Notes: generated by a model from the letters alone, not told the origin. DNA of 64,000 bases from Streptomyces physcomitrii (GCF_012273655.1 NZ_JAAWWP010000001.1:434001-498000), one strand, 5' to 3'; shown: positions 7,586 to 16,725, numbered from the stretch's first letter. Numbers and translations: made by a program.

Positions 7586-8230
7586 ATGGTCATGTTCCTC
7601 TTCCTCGTCGCGGCGCTCGTCGTGGTGGTCGCCGCCGTGACGCTCGCCGTGGTGGGCCGCGGCGAGGACGGCCCGCTGCCCGAGGCCGCCCCCGACGCCC
7701 TCACCCACCCGCTGCCCGGGCACCGCCGGGTGGTTGCGGGCGATGTCGAGGCCCTGCGCTTCCCGATCGTGGTCCGCGGCTACCGCATGGCCGAGGTGGA
7801 CCGCGCCCTGAACCGCCTCGGCGCCGAGATCGCCGAGCGGGACGGGCGCATCGCCCGCCTCGAAGCCGCCCTCGCGGGCATACGCGAGAACGGCCGCCCG
7901 CACCTCCCGGATCCGTCCGCCCACGCCGCGGAGCACCCGGGCCCCGCCGTGGCGGGCGGCGCGTACCGCGAAGTGCCGGGCGACCCCCGCCCGTTCGCCC
8001 GCCGGCTCCCGGAGGAGGACCCCTTCGGCCCGGGCACCCCGCCGCACGGCGCCCACGCGGCACCGCCCGCCCCCGTCCCCACCTGGGCCGACCGCCCCGG
8101 CGACGTCCCGCGGGACCAGGGCGGCTCCTGCGCCGCGGAGGACCGCGGCCCCGGCGGGGAAGAGCAGAGCGGCCCTGTGGGCGGCGGACAGGACGAAACC
8201 GGTACGGACGAGGGAGGTGCCGCGCGATGA
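7586..8230 (+). CDS. Membrane-anchored DivIVA-domain protein
   Basis: 215 codons. Residues 2-24 (MFLFLVAALVVVVAAVTLAVVG) form one membrane helix. About residues 55-85 (LRFPIVVRGYRMAEVDRALNRLG) match the short DivIVA N-terminal motif and run into a brief coiled coil; the rest is a Pro/Gly-rich tail. DivIVA-type proteins sense curved membrane and organise polar growth or division, but this domain is minimal and the role is unknown. The ribosome site is weak; ATG 7592 is an alternative start. The stop overlaps the start of tag (ATGA), so the two are co-translated. Confidence 0.75.
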   Translation: MVMFLFLVAALVVVVAAVTLAVVGRGEDGPLPEAAPDALTHPLPGHRRVVAGDVEALRFPIVVRGYRMAEVDRALNRLGAEIAERDGRIARLEAALAGIRENGRPHLPDPSAHAAEHPGPAVAGGAYREVPGDPRPFARRLPEEDPFGPGTPPHGAHAAPPAPVPTWADRPGDVPRDQGGSCAAEDRGPGGEEQSGPVGGGQDETGTDEGGAAR

Positions 8231-8814
8231 GCGGTGCGGCGGTGGCCGGTGCGGACGGCGGGCTGCGCTGCCCGTGGGCGCTCTCGGCCGAGGAGTACGT
8301 GGCCTACCACGACGAGGAGTGGGGGCGCCCGGTCCACGGGGACGACGCCCTCTACGAACGCCTCTGCCTGGAGGCCTTCCAGTCGGGCCTGTCCTGGATC
8401 ACCATCCTGCGCCGCCGCCCCGGATTCCGGGCGGCCTTCGCGGAGTTCAAGATCGCCACGGTCGCGGAGTTCACCGGGGCCGACCGGGAGCGGCTGCTCG
8501 CCGACCCCGGGATCATCCGCAACCGCGCCAAGATCGACGCCACCCTCGCCAACGCCCGGGTGCTCGCCGACTGGCCCGCGGGCGAGCTGGACGCGCTGAT
8601 CTGGTCGCACGCCCCCGGCGGCCCGCGGCCCGCCCCGCGCACCCTCGGCGAGGTCCCCGCGATCACCGAGGAGTCGACGGCCCTGTCCAAGGCCCTGAAG
8701 AAGCGCGGGCTGCGCTTCGTCGGACCGACCACCGCCTACGCCCTGATGCAGGCCTGCGGACTCGTCGACGACCACCTCGCGGACTGCGTGGCCCGGGGCG
8801 CGGCCGGGCCCTGA
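8227..8814 (+). CDS. tag: DNA-3-methyladenine glycosylase I
   Basis: 195 residues. Base-excision enzyme that removes 3-methyladenine. The zinc site is intact: Cys15 in RCPW, His28 in YHDEEWG, His183 and Cys187 near the C-terminus (DDHLADC). Glu49 in CLEAFQSGLSWITIL aligns with the substrate-binding Glu38 of the E. coli enzyme, and KALKKRGLRFVGPTTAYALMQACG is the most conserved stretch. The ATG overlaps the stop of the DivIVA-domain gene. Linkage of these two genes is also seen in mycobacteria as far as I recall. Confidence 0.93.
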   Translation: MSGAAVAGADGGLRCPWALSAEEYVAYHDEEWGRPVHGDDALYERLCLEAFQSGLSWITILRRRPGFRAAFAEFKIATVAEFTGADRERLLADPGIIRNRAKIDATLANARVLADWPAGELDALIWSHAPGGPRPAPRTLGEVPAITEESTALSKALKKRGLRFVGPTTAYALMQACGLVDDHLADCVARGAAGP

Positions 8815-8857
8815 CACCGGCGCCCCGGACCGTGCGCGGGACTTCGAAAGACGCGCC

Positions 8858-9664
8858 CTACCGCCCGAGGTAGCGGGGCTTCTCCTTGTCGAGGAAGGAC
8901 CGCACCGCGATCATGTGGTCCTCGGAGGACCCGGCCCGGGTCTGCAGCTCGTCCTCCTTCTCCAGCGCCTCCTCCAGGGTGTGCGAGGCGGCGTAGGCGA
9001 CGGACTCCTTGAGCGCGGCGTAGGCGACGGTCGGGCCCTCGGCCAGGGTGCGGGCGAGGGTCCTGGCCTCCTCGGCGAGGTCGGCGGCCGGGACGACCCG
9101 GTTCGCGATGCCCAGCTCGCAGGCCTCCTGGGCGCCGATGTTGCGCGGGAAGAGCAGCAGGTCCGAGGCGCGGCTCTGGCCGATCAGCCGGGGCAGGGTC
9201 CAGGACAGGCCCGAGTCGGCGGTCAGGGCGACGCCCGCGAAGGAGGTGTTGAACTTCGCGCTGTCCGCGACGATCCGGTAGTCGGCGGCGAGCGCGAAGC
9301 CGAAACCGGCGCCCGCGGCCACCCCGTTGACGGCGGCGACCAGCGGCTTGGGCATCCCGGCGAGCGCCCGGGTGATCGGGTTGTAGTGCTCCTTGACGGT
9401 CGACATGACCCCGTCGACCGCCCCCGACTCGCGCGCCTCGAAGAGGGTGCCCACATGCTCCTTGAGGTCCTGGCCCACGCAGAAGGCGCGGTCGCCCGCC
9501 GCGGTCAGGAGCACGGCGCGCACCGCGGTGTCGCCGGCCGCCTCCCGCGCCGCCTCCCGGAGGGCGACCTTCAGCTCGGTGTTCAGCGCGTTCATCGCCT
9601 CGGGGCGGTTCAGCGTGATCGTCGCGAGCCCGTCGCTCACCTCGTAGAGCACGGTGTCGGCCAT
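8858..9664 (-). CDS. Enoyl-CoA hydratase/isomerase (crotonase) family protein
   Basis: 268 residues. Crotonase fold: NRPEAMNALN opens it; GDRAFCVGQDLKEH supplies the oxyanion-hole loop and NGVAAGAGFGFALAADYRI the second one. At the two catalytic positions of classical hydratases it has Asn (KFNTSF) and Asp (LTADSGLSWTLPRLIG) instead of Glu/Glu. An Asp there is typical of PaaG-like isomerases, so isomerase or ring-opening chemistry is more likely than hydration. It is a single gene with no fatty-acid neighbours, and the substrate is unknown. The ATG at 9664 has a GGAGGGG ribosome site. Confidence 0.85.
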   Translation of the reverse strand: MADTVLYEVSDGLATITLNRPEAMNALNTELKVALREAAREAAGDTAVRAVLLTAAGDRAFCVGQDLKEHVGTLFEARESGAVDGVMSTVKEHYNPITRALAGMPKPLVAAVNGVAAGAGFGFALAADYRIVADSAKFNTSFAGVALTADSGLSWTLPRLIGQSRASDLLLFPRNIGAQEACELGIANRVVPAADLAEEARTLARTLAEGPTVAYAALKESVAYAASHTLEEALEKEDELQTRAGSSEDHMIAVRSFLDKEKPRYLGR

Positions 9665-9880
9665 GGTGGGGATCCCCTCCGGAGTGCGGGTCGGTCTCTG
9701 TCCACGGACAGCATGTCGGAGATCGCCGACGCCCGGCTGCGGCCCGACATGTGACCTGTGTCAAAGAATTCCGCCCGCGGGGGAGGGCGCCGTCGGGTGC
9801 GGGGGCCCGGAGTATGGCAGTCCCCTCGGCGAATTGAGTGGTTTTGCTCGCGCGCGTTGCACAAGCGATGCCGACCGATG

Positions 9881-9911
9881 TTGGTCATCGGGTCCTGGCA
9901 TGCGGGATAAT
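9881..9911 (+). promoter_or_regulatory. Candidate promoter for the DUF3117 gene
   Basis: TTGGTC (9881-9886) and GATAAT (9906-9911), 19 bp apart, about 92 bp before the DUF3117 start. The 339-bp gap 9665-10003 holds nothing else I can name. Confidence 0.4.
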
Positions 9912-10003
9912 GGCTGGGAAGCAATGTGTTCGACGCCGGAGAAGCGCGCCTCTCCACGGGGCCCTCGGCTGACGATGAGCTGGTTTCAGGAAGGGGAACG
10001 AGC

Positions 10004-10171
10004 ATGGCGGCCATGAAGCCGCGGACGGGTGACGGCCCGCTCGAGGTGACCAAGGAGGGGCGGGGCATCGTCATGCGCGTTCCGCTCGAAGGCGGCGGCC
10101 GGCTCGTCGTCGAGCTGACCCCGGACGAGGCCGACGCACTGGGCGACGCCCTGAAGAAGGTCGTCGGCTGA
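10004..10171 (+). CDS. DUF3117 family small protein
   Basis: 55 residues: MAAMKPRTGDGPLEVTKEG, then RGIVMRVPLEGGGRLVVELT, ending DALGDALKKVVG. This is the invariant DUF3117 pattern of actinobacteria (Rv1211-like), a tiny beta-rich protein with no known function. AGGAAGGGG at 9988-9996 gives a strong ribosome site for ATG 10004. It sits alone between the crotonase gene and the O-methyltransferase, as in mycobacteria near sigE. Confidence 0.9.
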   Translation: MAAMKPRTGDGPLEVTKEGRGIVMRVPLEGGGRLVVELTPDEADALGDALKKVVG

Positions 10172-10293
10172 CGCGAGAGCCCCCTGACTGACTGCCCCCG
10201 GCCGCCCGCAGGCGCCGGGGGCAGCGCTCTGTCCCCTCCGGGCCTCCGGACGCCGCGGAAGCGGAATCCGGAGGCCCGCGTCGGGGCGAGGCC

Positions 10294-10926
10294 TCAGCGC
10301 CGGACCGCGCAGAGCAGACCGTCGCCCACCGGCAGCAGCGCGGGGACGAGATCCTGGCTCTCCCGTACGGTGCGGGCGAGTTCGCGGATGCGGAGCACCT
10401 CGGCGGGCTGGGGGCCCGAGCCCACGGTGCGGCCGTCGGCGAAGACGCCCTCGAAGCAGACCAGCCCACCGGGCCGCAGCAGGCGCAACGATTCGTCCAG
10501 GCAGTCGAGGTACTCGGTCCGGTCGGCATCGCAGAAGACCAGGTCGTACCCGCTGTCGGTGAGCCGGGGCAGGACGTCCAGGGCCCGGCCGGGGATCATC
10601 CGGGCCCGGTTGCTGGCGAAGCCCGCCGCCCGGAAGGCCTGCCGCGCGAACTGCTGCCGCTCGGGCTCGGTGTCCACGGTGGTCAGCACCCCGTCGGGGC
10701 GCATGCCGTGCAGCAGATGGATCCCGGAGACGCCGGTACCGGTGCCGATCTCGACGACGGCCTTGGCCGCCGCGGTGGCCGCCAGCATCCGCAGCGCGGC
10801 GCCGGTGCCCGGGGACACCGGGCGCAGCCCGGCCTCCCGCGACCGGTCGCGGGCCCAGCGGAGCGCGTCCTCCTCGGCCGAGAAGGCGTCGGCGAAGGCC
10901 CAGCTCGTCTGCCGGTTGCCGGTAAT
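10294..10926 (-). CDS. SAM-dependent O-methyltransferase, probably starting at an ATT codon
   Basis: Class I methyltransferase of the Rv1220c/caffeoyl-CoA OMT-like family: EIGTGTGVSGIHLL is the SAM-binding motif I, TVDTEPERQQFARQAF motif II, and YDLVFCDADRTEYLDCL the metal/acidic region; GDGLLCAVRR ends it. The family N-terminus (ITGNRQTSWAFADAF...ALRWARDRSREAGL) is encoded upstream of the first in-frame GTG (10818), and no ATG, GTG or TTG precedes it in that frame. AGGAG lies six bases before ATT at 10926, so AUU initiation gives 210 residues with the full domain. It is divergent from sigE. Substrate unknown. Confidence 0.8.
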   Translation of the reverse strand: MTGNRQTSWAFADAFSAEEDALRWARDRSREAGLRPVSPGTGAALRMLAATAAAKAVVEIGTGTGVSGIHLLHGMRPDGVLTTVDTEPERQQFARQAFRAAGFASNRARMIPGRALDVLPRLTDSGYDLVFCDADRTEYLDCLDESLRLLRPGGLVCFEGVFADGRTVGSGPQPAEVLRIRELARTVRESQDLVPALLPVGDGLLCAVRR

Positions 10927-11022
10927 GACCCTCTCCTGTCCCTGTTGGCCGCAGCTCGGTCGCGGTGCGTTCTCGGGTGATTGCTGGGTACGTGCCTGCG
11001 CGTGACTGTATCCGTTGGAGGC

Positions 11023-11049
11023 GGGAACCCGCAGATGGGACCGGGCGTT
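11023..11049 (+). promoter_or_regulatory. SigE-type ECF promoter upstream of sigE
   Basis: GGGAACCC (11023-11030), a 15-bp spacer and CGTT (11046-11049) match the promoter consensus I recall for mycobacterial SigE/SigH-class sigma factors. It lies about 140 bp before the sigE ATG and suggests autoregulation. Confidence 0.6.
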
Positions 11050-11188
11050 TGGAGGGAGAGGGGAAAGAAGTCGCCGAGTGGCCGGGGGACAGATGCATCA
11101 GGCCGGACAACACGTGCGGATCCTGGCACCGCGCCGGGGCCGCACTCCGCGTAAGGACACTTACCCGGAGCTAACGGGCGAGGTGGCT

Positions 11189-11989
11189 ATGGTAGGGGCT
11201 CCGCTGGACACCACCAGAGCCGACAGGGGAGGTGCGGCTGAGCCCGGGGATCGAAGGGGAGTGCTGAGGCGCTTGCTCGGATCCGCGGGAGAGCCGAGAT
11301 CTGTGACCGACACCGCTGACCGATCCATCTCGCACGGCCTCTCGCGCACGGGGGGTGCCCAGACCACCGACACCGCCCAGACCGCGGGTTTCTCCGCCGA
11401 CGCCGAGACGTGGACCCCGCCCAGCTGGGAGGAGATCGTCAGCACGCACAGCGGCCGCGTCTACCGTCTCGCCTACCGCCTCACCGGCAACCAGCACGAC
11501 GCCGAGGACCTCACCCAGGAGGTCTTCGTCCGGGTCTTCCGCTCCCTGTCGACGTACACCCCGGGCACCTTCGAGGGCTGGCTGCACCGCATCACCACCA
11601 ACCTCTTCCTGGACATGGTCCGGCGCAAGCAGCGCATCCGCTTCGACGCCCTCGGCGACGAGGCCGCGGAGCGCCTGCCCAGCCGCGAGCCCTCCCCGCA
11701 GCAGGTCTTCAACGACACCCACTTCGACGCCGACGTCCAGCAGGCGCTCGACACCCTCGCCCCGGAGTTCCGCGCGGCCGTGGTCCTGTGCGACATCGAG
11801 GGCCTGTCGTACGAGGAGATCGCGGCCACCCTCGGCGTGAAGCTCGGCACCGTGCGCAGCCGTATCCACCGCGGCCGTTCGCAGCTGCGCAAGGCGCTCC
11901 AGCACCGCTCTCCCGAGGCGCGCGCGGAGCGTCGCGCGGTGGCACCGAGCCCGGTGCCCGCGCTGGGAGGAGGGGGCACGCCCGCGTGA
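11189..11989 (+). CDS. sigE: ECF RNA polymerase sigma factor, SigE (Rv1221) type
   Basis: 266 residues. Region 2 runs from about residue 80 ([41 protein letters not shown]...[17 protein letters not shown]), region 4 from about 180 to 240 ([50 protein letters not shown]). The 75-residue N-terminal extension is typical of this group. ATG 11189 has GAGGTGG upstream; later GTGs are possible. It overlaps the anti-sigma gene (GTGA), and htrA and tatB follow: the envelope-stress module also seen in mycobacteria. It is not the S. coelicolor gene named sigE in the cwg/CseBC system, so the symbol follows the mycobacterial name. Confidence 0.92.
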   Translation: MVGAPLDTTRADRGGAAEPGDRRGVLRRLLGSAGEPRSVTDTADRSISHGLSRTGGAQTTDTAQTAGFSADAETWTPPSWEEIVSTHSGRVYRLAYRLTGNQHDAEDLTQEVFVRVFRSLSTYTPGTFEGWLHRITTNLFLDMVRRKQRIRFDALGDEAAERLPSREPSPQQVFNDTHFDADVQQALDTLAPEFRAAVVLCDIEGLSYEEIAATLGVKLGTVRSRIHRGRSQLRKALQHRSPEARAERRAVAPSPVPALGGGGTPA

Positions 11990-12933
11990 GTGGATCACGT
12001 CCCACCCCGGCCGAGCAGCACCTCGGAGACCGGCTCGCCGCCCTGATCGACGGCGAGTTGGACCATGACGCCCGCGAGCGCGTGCTGGCGCACCTGGCGA
12101 CCTGTACCAAATGCAAGGCGGAGGCGGACGCCCAGCGGCGCCTGAAGAAGGCCTTCGCCCAGGCCGCCCCGCCCCCGCCCACCGAGAGCTTCCTCGCCAG
12201 ACTGCAGGGCCTGCCCGCGGGCGGCGACGACACCCCCCGTGACGGCTTCGCCGGCGGGGTCTTCCCGCTGCACCCGGAGCCCTTCGCCTACGCGCCCACC
12301 CAGGGCCACGGTGTCCTGCCGCCCGCCGACCGCGGCTTCCGCATCCACCCGATGGGCCGCGCCGAGGCCGAGCGCGCGGCGCCCCTGGGGGGCCGCGGGC
12401 GCCGGTTCGCCTTCGCCGCGGCCGGGGCGGTCTCGCTGGCCGCCATCGCCCTCGGCGGTGTCTCGGCCAGCTCCGCGGGCACCGGCGGCGCCGGCGGCGG
12501 CGAGGTCCGCGGCTCCGGCAGCAATGCGACCCCGCAGCGCACCCAGGGCGCCGGGGCCGGGGCGAGCGCCGACACCAGCCGCAGGCGCGCCACCGAGGTC
12601 GTCGCGCAGGAGGGCCGCGGACACCGCCAGGAGTACCAGAACGGGCATACGTCGGCCGCCCCCGCCGAGGTCCTCGGCGCCGGTCAGGCGCTCACCCCGC
12701 TGCTCGCCGTCGGGGTGCGTCCACCGGCCCCGGAGCCCGCGGCCGCCGCGAGCCGGCGCCCGCTCTCCCCGCTCCTTGCCGGGATCACCGCGGACCCGCA
12801 CCCCTTCCTGCGCTCCGCCAACGCGCCCCGGGCCGCCCTGCTGGCCCCGCTGCTCGCGGCTCCCAGCGAATCGGCCACGGCGCTGACGGAGCCCTCGCCC
12901 TCGTCCTCGCCCACCTCCTCGCCGCTGCGCTGA
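11986..12933 (+). CDS. rseA: Zinc-finger anti-sigma factor (RseA/ZAS type)
   Basis: 315 residues. The N-terminal ZAS domain has His36-x3-Cys40-x2-Cys43 (AHLATCTKC), the zinc motif of anti-sigma factors that hold ECF sigmas. A likely membrane helix lies near residues 137-157 ([21 protein letters not shown]), followed by a long Ala/Pro/Ser-rich outer region. Its start overlaps the sigma stop (GTGA), so it is very probably the partner of the SigE protein. Whether it responds by redox, phosphorylation or proteolysis cannot be read here. Confidence 0.9.
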   Translation: MSGSRPTPAEQHLGDRLAALIDGELDHDARERVLAHLATCTKCKAEADAQRRLKKAFAQAAPPPPTESFLARLQGLPAGGDDTPRDGFAGGVFPLHPEPFAYAPTQGHGVLPPADRGFRIHPMGRAEAERAAPLGGRGRRFAFAAAGAVSLAAIALGGVSASSAGTGGAGGGEVRGSGSNATPQRTQGAGAGASADTSRRRATEVVAQEGRGHRQEYQNGHTSAAPAEVLGAGQALTPLLAVGVRPPAPEPAAAASRRPLSPLLAGITADPHPFLRSANAPRAALLAPLLAAPSESATALTEPSPSSSPTSSPLR

Positions 12934-13085
12934 CCGGGGCCCCTGCACGGCAGCGGGCGAACCTGGTTGAATTCCCGGGCGGGTCGCGCCCGGGAAGCAG
13001 CCGGAGCGCGGCATCGGTAAGGCATAGGTGCGGCGGGCGCCGCGGTCGTCCGCGGGCCGGGCCCGAGTCGGCTGTTGGGGAGACG

Positions 13086-15101
13086 ATGGACGAGCAGAGG
13101 CCGACCAAGGCGGCATGGTGGAGCCGTCCCGGGCCGGTCACGGCCCCGGGTACGGACTCCACGGCGAGCGACCCGGCGGGGCCCGGCACCACGGCGACGG
13201 GCCCCGGCACCGCGCCTCCCGGCACCGAGCCCCCCGGAACCACGCCTCCCGCCGCCGGGGACTCCGGCACCGGCGAGGTGCGGCCCCCCGCCGCCGAGGA
13301 ACCCCAGGACGCGGTCCCCGCCGACCGCCCCCGCCCCCTGCACGACCCCGACCCGTACAGCACCCCGCCCTACGGCGAGCCCGGCCCCTGGGCCCCCGCG
13401 CCCCCGGTGCAGCACCCCCGGGCCACCCCGGCCCACGGCACGGTGCTCCCCGAGCAGCCGGGCCACCGCACCGACGGCCTCGGCACCCCCCTGCCGGGCG
13501 CGACGGCGAGCCACGGCAACCCTCCGCCCGGCGCGACTCCGCCTCCCGGCGCGACCCCGGGCCACGGCACCCCGATACCCCCGGGAGCCCAGGGGACCCC
13601 GGCCCACGGCATCCCGGCGCAGGGAACTCCGGCCCACGGCGTTCCGACGCAAGGCACCCCGGCCCACGGCATCCCGACCCAGGGAACTCCGCCCCACGGC
13701 GTCCCGGCGCAAGCCACCCCGCCCCACGGCGTCCCGACCCAGGGCACCCCACCCCCGTACGCCACCCCGGCCCCCCACGCCGAGCCGACCCAGCAGATAC
13801 CCCCGGCGCACCCTCACCAGACGTCCGCACACCCCCAGCAGGCCGCCCCGCCCACCGGTTCCGCCCTGTACGCCGGGCCCGCCGGTCAGTCGCAGCAGCA
13901 CGGGGGGCACTGGCAGCAGTACGACCCCTGGGCCGCGCCGCTGCAGCAGACCGGGGCCGCCGCCGAGACCGCCGAGGGGCGCAGGAAGCGCAGGCGGCGC
14001 GGGCTGGTGCTCGGCGCGGTGGTGATCGCGCTGGTGTCCGGCGGGGTCGGCGGCGCGATGGGCACGTATCTGGAGCGCAACGGCGGGGTCGGCGGCGGTG
14101 TGGAGCTGAGCCAGTCCGGGGAGGGGCCGAAGGACAGGTCGCCGGGCTCGGTGGCGGGCATCGCGGCGAAGGCGCTGCCCGGGGTCGTCACCCTGCACGT
14201 CAGCGGCTCCGACGCCTCCGGTACCGGCACCGGCTTCGTGCTCGACGGCCGCGGCCACATCCTGACCAACAACCATGTGGTGGAGCCCGCCGGTTCGGGC
14301 GGCGAGATCACGGTGACCTTCAGCGGCGGGCAGTCGGCCCGGGCCAAGGTCGTCGGCCGGGACAGCGGCTACGACCTCGCGGTGGTGAAGGTCAGCGGCG
14401 TACGCGGGCTGAAGCCGCTGCCGCTCGGCAACTCCGACGGGGTGCAGGTCGGCGATCCGGTGGTGGCCATCGGCGCCCCCTTCGACCTGGCCAACACGGT
14501 CACCTCGGGCATCATCAGCGCCAAGGAGCGGCCCATCACGGCGGGCGGCGAGAAGGGCGACGGCACCGACGTCAGCTATGTGGACGCCCTGCAGACCGAC
14601 GCCCCCATCAACCCCGGCAACTCCGGCGGGCCGCTGGTCGACTCCGGGGGCCGGGTGATCGGCATCAACAGCGCGATCCGGTCCGCGGACGGCGGCAGCG
14701 GCCCCGGCGGGGAGGGCCAGTCGGGCTCGATCGGGCTCGGCTTCGCCATCCCGGTCAACCAGGGCAAGCGGGTCGCCGAGGAACTCATCAACACCGGCAA
14801 GGCCACCCACCCGGTGATCGGGGTCACCCTCGACATGGAGTACGCGGGCGACGGCGCCCGGGTCGCGGCCAAGGGCGCCGAGGGCGGACCGGCGGTCACC
14901 CGCGGCGGGCCCGGCGACAAGGCGGGCATCCGCTCCGGGGACCTGATCACCGCGGTGGACGGGCAGTCGGTCGACTCCGGGGAGGCGCTCATCGTGAAGG
15001 TGCGTGCCCACCGGCCGGGCGACCGCCTGAAGTTGACGGTGGAGCGGGACGGCAAGGAGCGCGAGGTCTCGCTCGTGCTCGGCTCCGCGGGCGGCGAGTG
15101 A
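13086..15101 (+). CDS. htrA: HtrA/DegP-like membrane serine protease with PDZ domain
   Basis: 671 residues. Long disordered Pro/Gly/His-rich cytoplasmic part (1-300), membrane helix at about 306-328 after RRKRRRR, trypsin-like domain about 345-545, PDZ about 560-660. The catalytic triad is His397 (TNNHVVEP), Asp430 (SGYDLAVVKV) and Ser513 (NPGNSGGPL). Residues 169-228 are six 10-residue repeats of the QGTPAHGVPT type. It lies 150 bp after the anti-sigma gene and before tatB, so a role in envelope protein quality control, and possibly in cleaving the anti-sigma factor, is inferred from context. Confidence 0.92.
   Translation: MDEQRPTKAAWWSRPGPVTAPGTDSTASDPAGPGTTATGPGTAPPGTEPPGTTPPAAGDSGTGEVRPPAAEEPQDAVPADRPRPLHDPDPYSTPPYGEPGPWAPAPPVQHPRATPAHGTVLPEQPGHRTDGLGTPLPGATASHGNPPPGATPPPGATPGHGTPIPPGAQGTPAHGIPAQGTPAHGVPTQGTPAHGIPTQGTPPHGVPAQATPPHGVPTQGTPPPYATPAPHAEPTQQIPPAHPHQTSAHPQQAAPPTGSALYAGPAGQSQQHGGHWQQYDPWAAPLQQTGAAAETAEGRRKRRRRGLVLGAVVIALVSGGVGGAMGTYLERNGGVGGGVELSQSGEGPKDRSPGSVAGIAAKALPGVVTLHVSGSDASGTGTGFVLDGRGHILTNNHVVEPAGSGGEITVTFSGGQSARAKVVGRDSGYDLAVVKVSGVRGLKPLPLGNSDGVQVGDPVVAIGAPFDLANTVTSGIISAKERPITAGGEKGDGTDVSYVDALQTDAPINPGNSGGPLVDSGGRVIGINSAIRSADGGSGPGGEGQSGSIGLGFAIPVNQGKRVAEELINTGKATHPVIGVTLDMEYAGDGARVAAKGAEGGPAVTRGGPGDKAGIRSGDLITAVDGQSVDSGEALIVKVRAHRPGDRLKLTVERDGKEREVSLVLGSAGGE
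13590..13769 (+). repeat. 30-bp in-frame repeat in htrA (six units)
   Basis: Units start at 13590, 13620, 13650, 13680, 13710 and 13740 and encode QGTPAHGIPA, QGTPAHGVPT and close variants; the sixth is half decayed. The same GTPAHG motif recurs in the DUF3152 gene 26 kb away. Confidence 0.9.
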
Positions 15102-15350
15102 GCGCCCCCGGCGGCGCGCGCCCGCCCGGTGCGGCAGCCGCCGCGCGCGGGCCGGGCGGCGGCCGGCTGCGAAGGCCCGGGGGGCGGCCCGCGGTGGCCC
15201 CGGGGACCTGCCCCTGGCCGCCGGGGAGTCGGGACCGTACCGAACTGGGCTCCGCGGGCAGTACCGAACTGACCGGGGGGCCGGGTACCGTGGAGCGGGC
15301 CCGGACCACGGAAGGCAGCGGCGGGCGAAGGGCATCGCAAGGAGCGCAGG

Positions 15351-15782
15351 ATGTTCAATGATCTGGGACCTCTGGAGCTGGTCACGCTCGTGGTCCTCGC
15401 CGTGCTCGTGTTCGGTCCGGACAAGCTGCCCAGGCTGATCCAGGATGTGTCGCGTTTCATACGCAAGGTGCGCGAGTTCTCGGACAGCGCCAAGAACGAC
15501 ATCCGCACCGAACTCGGGCCGGATTTCAAGGACTTCGAGTTCGAGGACCTGAACCCGAAGACCTTCCTGCGCAAGCAGCTGGACAGCGATGAGCTGGGAC
15601 TCAAGGAGATCCGCAACGGCTTCGACCTGAAGAAGGAGATGGCCGAGGTCGCCGACTCGGTGAACAGCCCGGGCGGTGAATCCCCGGGTCCCAAGGGCTC
15701 CGGTGGCCGGATCGACATGACGAAGAAGGACGAGGCGTCCGGATCCGACGACCGCCCGCCCTTCGACACCGACGCCACCTGA
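15351..15782 (+). CDS. tatB: Twin-arginine translocase subunit TatB
   Basis: 143 residues. MFNDLGPLELVTLVVLAVLVFGPDKLPRL has the short N-terminal helix, hinge Gly-Pro and amphipathic helix of Tat B/A proteins; the Glu at position 9 in the membrane helix and the long charged C-terminal region point to TatB rather than TatA. It acts with TatC, encoded elsewhere, to export folded proteins. It ends the sigE-rseA-htrA group, an arrangement kept in mycobacteria. Gap to htrA is 249 bp and GC-rich; AAGGAG precedes the ATG. Confidence 0.92.
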   Translation: MFNDLGPLELVTLVVLAVLVFGPDKLPRLIQDVSRFIRKVREFSDSAKNDIRTELGPDFKDFEFEDLNPKTFLRKQLDSDELGLKEIRNGFDLKKEMAEVADSVNSPGGESPGPKGSGGRIDMTKKDEASGSDDRPPFDTDAT

Positions 15783-16012
15783 GCCCGCCGCCCGCCCTCC
15801 GGATCCCCGCGCTGACCTGCTGCGCGGCCGCTTCTGGCGTCCGGCGGCCGTCCGTGCGGCCGCGTAGCCCGGGCGGCCCACAGCGGGGGCGATTTCCCGG
15901 CTCCCGGATGCCGTGTGGCTATCCTGCCTAGTTGTGCGTGGACCGGACGCTCAGAACGCCCGAGGGGGGCGGGCCCGGTGCACGGCCACGAGAAGCGAGG
16001 AGGCGTCCGGGC

Positions 16013-16681
16013 ATGGAGTCCACGAAGCAGGTGAGCACGCGGGCCGAGGCCCCCGAGGGCGGCAGACGCAATCCCGCTGCCCTGCGGACCCTCGACAGCT
16101 ACCTTCTCGCGCCGTTCCCCTGGTACGGCCTCGACGAGGCGTTCACGGGGCCGCGGCGCCTGATGCAGGTCGGCACCGCCGCGGACGGCAGCGTCGAGCA
16201 CGGGGCCACCGGGCACGGCGACCCCTCCTGGGTGCGTGCCGAGGGCCGCGGGGGCGGGGAGCGGGAGCGGTTCGCCGTGGTCGTCACGGTCGGCGCCAGC
16301 CCCGTACGCAAGAGCCCGGACGGCACCGGCACCCTGGAGGCCACCTCGGTCTCCTCGGCCGCCTGGCTGGCCGGGGTCGGGCTGCTCGGCGTGACCTGGC
16401 CGGAGCGGATGGACCACAGCCTGCGCGACGACTGGCTGGACCAGCAGGCCGAGGCCGCCTGGGCCCTCGCCGACGACCTGGCGGCACCGGACTGGTCCGA
16501 GCTCTCGCTGCCGGTGGACGGCGTCCCCTCGCCCTTCCACTACCGCGAGACGGAGTACGGCTGGATCCTCGCGGGCTCCACGCCCACCGGCACCCACCTC
16601 GGCGCCTACGGCCGCGGACTGAGCGCCTACGGCCTCGGCTTCTGCGTGATCAAGGACCTGACGGAGTACGCGGAGGACTGA
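16013..16681 (+). CDS. Conserved hypothetical protein
   Basis: 222 residues, soluble, no signal peptide or membrane helix. The N-terminus contains RNPAALRTLDSYLLAPFPWYGLDEAFTGPRRLMQ; the C-terminus GAYGRGLSAYGLGFCVIKDL. No catalytic motif recognised. ATG 16013 follows GAGGAGG by about 10 bases. It is convergent with mrp across a strong terminator. Its steady place after tatB in Streptomyces genomes is my recollection; function unknown. Confidence 0.75.
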   Translation: MESTKQVSTRAEAPEGGRRNPAALRTLDSYLLAPFPWYGLDEAFTGPRRLMQVGTAADGSVEHGATGHGDPSWVRAEGRGGGERERFAVVVTVGASPVRKSPDGTGTLEATSVSSAAWLAGVGLLGVTWPERMDHSLRDDWLDQQAEAAWALADDLAAPDWSELSLPVDGVPSPFHYRETEYGWILAGSTPTGTHLGAYGRGLSAYGLGFCVIKDLTEYAED

Positions 16682-16725
16682 GTCCGCTCGGCCGGGTGCG
16701 CGGGGCCCCGCGCACCCGCGCACGA

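Noticed and set aside
12684..15881. 1065-codon leftward open frame opposite htrA and tatB
   Set aside because: Antisense shadow of high-GC coding DNA; htrA has a complete catalytic triad on the other strand.
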